A DNA stretch of 64,000 nt from Hyperoodon ampullatus. Lineage: Eukaryota; Chordata; Mammalia; Artiodactyla; Ziphiidae. Shown here in pieces: positions 59,311 to 64,000 of this stretch. Position numbers and translations under genes: made by a program. The notes beneath the pieces are model-generated. The model made no database searches. It saw nothing but the letters and a program-made list of their open reading frames with translations, and was not told where the DNA came from. The stretch covers positions 620,001-684,000 of the forward strand of contig OX457074.1 of assembly GCA_949752795.1 (NCBI GenBank), written 5' to 3'. Position 1 is the stretch's first letter. Each line of letters opens with the position of its first letter.

Positions 59311-60647
59311 TAGTCTCAAGGCCTTAGTTAGGGTCACTTTCAGGGCGTTAATTAGGGTAAGCATCAGACCCTTCGTTAGGTATAATGTCAGGGCCTGAGT
59401 TCGAAGTAGTGTCATGGCCTTGGTGACGGACAGTGTGAGGGCCTTGTTAGGAGGAGCGTCAGAGCCTTTTTTATGTAAAATGGCAGAGCCACAGTTAGGA
59501 GGAGAGTCAGGCCCTTAGTTAGGGACACTGTCAGGTCCTTAGTTAGGGACAGTATCACAGCCTGAGTTAGTAGTAATGTCAAGGCCTTACTTAAGGACAG
59601 TGTCAGGGCGAGGCCTAGGAGGAGCATAAGGGCCTCTGTAGGATCAGGGGCTGGGGCTGGGTATAGGGCTAGGGCTACGGCTACGGCCTTAGTTAGGAAT
59701 AGTGACAAGGCCTTAGTTAAGGACAGTGTCAGGGCAAGACCTAGGAGGAACATAAAGGCCTCTGTAGGATCAGCATCAGGGCCTGGGGCTGGGGATGGGG
59801 CAGGGGCTGTGGTTAGGGCTGGGGCTACGGCTGAGGCTGGGGCTGAGGCTGGGGCTGGGGCTAAGGCTAAGCCCTTAGTTAGGAATAGAGTCAAGGCCTT
59901 ACTTAGGGTCACTGTCAGGGCGTTAGTTAGGCTTAGCATCAGAGCCTTCGTTAGGTATAATGTCAGGCCTGAGTTAGAAGTAGTGTCAGGGCCTTAGTGA
60001 GGGACAGTGTCTGGGCCTTGGTTAGGACGAGCGTCAGAGCCTTTGTTATGTATAATGGCAGGTCCAGAGTTAGGAGGAGAGACAGGCCCTTAGTTAGGGA
60101 CACTGTCAGGGCCTTAGTTACGGACAGGATCACAGTCTGAGTTAGTAGTAGTGTCAAGGCCTTAGTTAAGGACATTGTCAGGGCAAGGCCTAGGAGGAGC
60201 ATAAGGGCCTCTGTAGGATCAAGGGCTGGGGCTGGGGCTCGGGCTCGGGCTAGGGCTGTGGCGGGACTGGGCCTGGGGCTAAGGCTAGGCCCTTAGTTAG
60301 GAATAGTGTCAAGGCCTTAGTTAGGGTCACTGTCACGGCCTTAATTAGGGTTAGCATCACAGCCTTCGTTTGGTATAATGTCAGGGCCTGAGTTAGAAGT
60401 AGTGTGAGGGCCTTAGTGAGGGACAGTGTCTGGGCCTTGGTTAGGATGAGGGTCAGAGCCTTTTTTATGTAAAATGGCAGAGCCAGAGATAGGAGGAGAG
60501 TCAGGCCCTTAGCCAGGGACACTGTTAGCGCCTTAGTTAGGGACAATATTACGGCCTGAGTTAGTAGTTGTGTCAAGGCCTTAGTTAAGCACACTGACAG
60601 GGAAAGGCCTAGGAGGAGCAAACAGGCCTCTGTAAGATCAGCATCAG

Positions 60648-60752
60648 GGGCTGGGGCTGTGGATGGGTCTGGGTCTGGGTTTCGGGCTGGGGCTGACGCT
60701 GGGGCTGGGGCTGGCGTTAGGGCTAGGACTAGGACTAGGGCTAGGACTAGGC
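60648..60752 (+). repeat. GGGTCT/GGGGCT/GGACTA block
   Basis: Mixed hexamers (GGGTCT, GGGGCT, GGACTA) at the usual site after GTAAGATCAGCATCA. Confidence 0.8.
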
Positions 60753-61104
60753 CCTTAGTTAGGAATAGTGGAAAGGCCTTACTTAGGGTCACTGTCAGGG
60801 CCTTAGTTAGGGTTCTCATCAGAGCTTTCATTAGGTATAATGTCAGGGCCTGAGTTAGAAGTAGTGAAAGGCACTTAGTGAGGGACAGTGTCAGGGCCTT
60901 TTTTAGGACTAGTGTCAGAGCTTTCTTTTGTATAATGGCAGGGCCAGAGTTAGGAAAAGAGTGGGGACCTTAGTTAAGGACACTGCCTGAGCCTTAGTTA
61001 GGGACAGTATCACAGCCTGAGTTAGTAGTAGTGTCAAGGCCATAGTTAAGGACAGAGTCAGGGCAAGGCCTAGGAGGAGCATAAGGGCCTCTGTTGGATT
61101 AGCA

Positions 61105-61292
61105 CCTGGGGTACGGGCAGGGCCTGCCTCTGGGGCTGCGGCTGGGGCTGGGGATAGGGCAGGGGCAGGGGCTAGGGATGGGGCTAGGGCTGGGGCTGGG
61201 GCTGGGGCTAGGGATGGGGCTGGGGCTGCGGCTGGTGCTAGGGATGGGGATGGAGCTGGGGCTGGGGCTAGGGCTAGGGCTAGGGCTAGGGC
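61105..61292 (+). repeat. Large GGGGCT/CTAGGG block
   Basis: About 190 bp of GGGGCT, GGGGAT, GGGGCA and CTAGGG hexamers with many runs of three or four G on the + strand. A smaller block follows at 61,649-61,712. Confidence 0.85.
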
Positions 61293-62063
61293 CATATTTA
61301 GGAATAGTGTCAAGGCCTTAGTTAGGGTCACTGTCAGGGCCTTAGTTAGGGTTGGCATCATAGCCTTCGTTAGGTATAATGTCAGGGCTTGAGTTAGAAG
61401 TAGTGTCAGGGCCTTAGTGAGGGACAGTGTCAGGGCCTTGGTTAGGACGAGCGTCACAGCCTTTTTTATGTATAATGGCAGGGAAAGTGTTAGGAGGAGA
61501 GTCAGGCCCTTAGTTAAGGACACTTTCAGGGTCTTAGTTAGGGACAGTATCACAGCCTGAGTTAGTAGTAGTGTCAAGGCCTTAGTTAAGGACAGGGTCA
61601 GGGCAAGGCCTAGGAGGACCATATAGGCCTCTGTAGGATCAGCATCAGTGGCTGGGGCTAGGGCTGGGGCTGGGGCAGGGGCTGGAGCTTGGGCTAGGGC
61701 TAGAGCCATAGTTACAAATAGTGTCAAGGCCTTAGTTAGTGTCACTGTCAGGGCCTTAGTTAGTGTTGGCATCAGTGCCTTCGTTACGCATAATGTCAGG
61801 GCCTGAGTTAGATGTAGTGTCGGGGCCTTGGTGATGGACAGTGTGAGGGCCTTGTTAGGAGGAGCGTCAGAGCCTTTTTTATGTAAAATTGCAGAGCCAC
61901 AGTTAGGAGGAGAGTCAGGCCCTTAGTTAGGGACACTGTCAGGGCCTTAGTTAGGAACAGTATCACGGCCTGAGTTAGTAGTAGTGTCAGGGCCTTAGTT
62001 AAGGACAGTGTCACGGCAAGACCTAGGAGGAGCATAAGGGCCTCTGTAGGATTAGCATCAGTG

Positions 62064-62256
62064 GCAGGGGCTGGCTCTGGGGCTGCGGCTCGGGCTGGGG
62101 CTACGGCTGAGGCTGGGGATAGTGATGCGGTTATGCCTGGGGCTGGGCCTGGGGCTGGGGCTGGAGCTGGGGCTGGGGCTGGAGCTGGGGCTGGGGCTGA
62201 AGCTGGGGCCGGGGCTGGAGCTGGGGCTGGGGCTAGGGCTAGGGCTAGGACTAGGC
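62064..62256 (+). repeat. Large GGGGCT block
   Basis: About 190 bp, mainly GGGGCT with GGAGCT and GGGGCC variants, ending in CTAGGG-type units. Confidence 0.85.
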
Positions 62257-62280
62257 CCTTAGTTTGGAATAGTGTCAAGG

Positions 62281-63200
62281 CCTTATTTAAGAACAGCGTC
62301 AGGGCAAGACCTAGGAGGAGCATAAAGGCCTCTGTAGGATGAGCATCAGGGCCTGGGGCTGGGGATGGGGCATGGGCTGAGGCTAGGGATGGGGATAGGG
62401 CTGAGGCTGGGGCTGAGGCTGGGGCCGGGGCTGGGGCTGGGGATATAGATGGGGCTAAGGCTGGGGCTGGGGCTGGGGCTGGGGCTGGGGCTGGGGCTAG
62501 GGCGGGGGCTGGGGCTGGGGCAGGGGCTGGGGCTAGGGCCTTAGTTAGGAATAGTGTCAAGGCCTTAGTTAGAGTCACTGTCACAGCCTTACTTAGGGTA
62601 AGCATCAGACCCTTCGTTAGGTATAATGTCAGGGCCTGAGTTAGAAGTAGTGTCAGGGCCTTAGTGAGGGACAGTGTCAGGGCCTTGGTTAGGAGGAGCG
62701 TCAGAGCCTTTTTTATGTATAATGGCAGGGCCAGAGTTAGGAGGACAGTCAGGCCCTTAGTTAGGGACACTCTCAGGGCCTTAGTTACGGACAGTATCAC
62801 AGCCTGACTTAGTAGTAATGTCAAGGCCTTACTCAAGGGCAGTGTCAGGGCGAGGCCTAGAGGAGCATAAGGGCCTCTATAGGATCAGGGTCTGGGGCTG
62901 GGGATAGGGCTAGGGCTAGGGCTACGGCCTTCGTTAGGAATAGTGACAAGGCCTTATTTAAGAACAGTGTCAGGGCAAGACCTAGGAGGAGCATAAAGGC
63001 CTCTGTAGGATGAGCATCAGGGCCTGGGGCTGGGGATGGGGCATGGGCTGAGGTTGGGGATGGGGATAGGGCTGAGGCTGGGGCTGAGGCTGGAGCCGGG
63101 GCTGGGGCTGGGGATATTGATGGGGCTAAGGCTGGGGCTGGGGCTGGGGCTAGGGCTGGGGCTGGGGCTGGGGCTGGGGCTAGGGCGGGGGCTGGGGCTG
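62281..63200 (-). repeat. 671-bp local duplication including a GGGGCT block
   Basis: CCTTATTTAAGAACAG at 62,281 recurs at 62,952. The shared sequence continues through GCAAGACCTAGGAGG, CTGTAGGATGAGC and the first 100 or so bases of the GGGGCT block with very few differences. Confidence 0.75.
62346..62543 (+). repeat. Large GGGGCT block
   Basis: About 200 bp of GGGGCT with GGGGAT, GAGGCT and GGGGCC variants, including a run of at least six uninterrupted GGGGCT units near 62,460-62,500. Confidence 0.85.
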
Positions 63201-63242
63201 GGCCTTGGGCTAGGGCTAGGGCTAGGGCTGGGGCTAGGGCCA
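63020..63242 (+). repeat. Largest GGGGCT/CTAGGG block
   Basis: About 220 bp. Its first half copies the block at 62,346 (see the 671-bp local duplication). The second half adds GGGGCT runs and a CTAGGG stretch. A smaller relative is at 62,886-62,930, and a GGGTCT-rich one at 63,590-63,684. Confidence 0.85.
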
Positions 63243-64000
63243 TACTTAGGAATAGTGTCAAGGACTTATTAGCGTCACTGTCAGGGCCTTAGTTAGGGTT
63301 GGCATCACAGCCTTCGTTAGGTATAATGTCAGGGCTTGATTTAGAAGTAGTGTCAGGGCCTTAGTGAGGGACAGTGTCAGGGCATTGGTTAGGATGAGCG
63401 TCAGAGCCTTTTTTATGTATAATGGCAGGGAAAGTGTTAGGAGGAGAGTCAGGCCCTTAGTTAGGGACACTTTCAGGTTCTTAGTTAGGGACAGTATGAC
63501 ACCCTGAGTTAGTAGTGTCAAGGCCTTAGTTAAAGACACTGTCAGGGCAAGTCCTAGGACGAACATAAGGGCCTCTTTAGGATCAGCATCAGGGGCTGGG
63601 GCTGTGGCGGGGTCTGGGGCTGCGTCTGGGTCTGGGGCTGGGTCTGGGTCTGGGACTGAGGCTAGGACTAGGGCTAGGACTAGGCCCTTAGTTAGGAATA
63701 GTCTCAAGGCCTTGGTTAGGGTCACTTTCAGGGCATTAATTAGGGTTAGCATCAGAGCCTTCGTTAGGTATAATGTCAGGGCCTGAGTTAGAAGTACTGT
63801 GATGCCCTTGGTGACGGACAGTGTGAGGGCCTTGTTAGGAGGAGCGTCAGAGCCTTTTTTATGTATAATGGCAGGCCCAGAGTTAGGAGGACAGTCAGGC
63901 CCTTAGTTAGGGACACTGTCAGGGCCTTAGTTAGGGACAGTATCACAGCCTGAGATAGTAGTAATGTCAAGGCCTTACTTAAGGACAGTGTCAGGGCGAG

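Larger units (their letters stand above)
49791..64000 (-). repeat. 24-bp telomere-derived satellite, right arm (inverted)
   Basis: Same satellite as at 45.3-49.8 kb but reverse-complemented: TTAGGGACAGTGTCAGGGCC, TTAGTTAGG and similar units on the + strand. Modules A and B alternate with plain arrays, as in the left arm. From about 53.7 kb, GGGGCT/CTAGGG blocks are added at one fixed site of the unit. The array runs to the window end. Minus-strand open frames up to 342 codons (for example 61,808-62,836) are composition artefacts, built of the eight-residue repeat plus Ala-Pro runs over the GGGGCT blocks. Confidence 0.93.

Noticed and set aside
61808..62836. 342-codon minus-strand frame as a membrane or repeat protein
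   Set aside because: It is a direct translation of 24-bp and 6-bp repeats, with no flanking gene structure and many equivalent frames along the array.

Overview
This window is most likely a subtelomeric segment of a cetacean (whale or dolphin) chromosome. The diagnostic clue is a nearly intact SINE at 52,336-52,546 with the tRNA(Glu)-derived head and GC-rich body typical of cetacean CHR-family SINEs; a second CHR-type SINE lies at 39.36 kb. A MIR, old L1 pieces, a class I endogenous retrovirus and recognisable mammalian gene fragments agree with this. I see no intact host protein-coding gene, rRNA, tRNA gene or CRISPR array.

Layout. (1) 1-28,367: about 170 head-to-tail copies of a 167-bp, CpG-rich satellite. 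Nearly every monomer carries an embedded telomeric run (CCCTAACCCTAACCCTAG) in the orientation expected if the telomere lies to the left. The monomers form a higher-order repeat (HOR): a basic 57-monomer unit (9,518 bp), a first copy expanded to 79 monomers by two separate 11-monomer segmental duplications, a second 57-monomer copy, and a truncated third copy. From about 24.8 kb the HOR gives way to unordered monomers, then to strongly diverged monomers (28.37-28.61 kb) and a degenerate telomere-like tract (28.61-29.01 kb). (2) 29.2-34.7 kb: a decayed gammaretrovirus-like provirus with two 0.41-kb LTRs and a tRNA-Phe primer binding site. A large deletion joins RT to Env. (3) 34.7-45.1 kb: a unique-sequence island. 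In it, a 3.4-kb block (35,786-39,185) carrying the last exon of an ABI3-like gene and, tail-to-tail, a broken PHOSPHO1 copy appears to interrupt the 3' end of an old L1, with a 9-bp direct repeat at the edges. A small telomere-like tract sits at 41.0 kb and a CA-rich microsatellite at 43.1 kb. (4) 45.15-64.0 kb: a telomere-like tract followed by a second, unrelated satellite built on a 24-bp unit of four degenerate telomere hexamers. Its orientation flips at a sharp axis near 49,796. At least 1.4 kb on each side is an in-register inverted duplication with a small hairpin at the centre. Two longer modules (here called A and B) alternate with plain 24-bp arrays in mirrored order on both arms. 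Toward the right end a (GGGGCT)n/(CTAGGG)n repeat has appeared repeatedly at one fixed point of the unit and grown.

Function. The region reads as a recombining subtelomere in which telomere-derived repeats, a transposon, a provirus and a captured gene fragment were added and partly homogenised. Long open frames over both satellites are artefacts of repeat composition, and of a period divisible by three in the second satellite. They should not be annotated as proteins.
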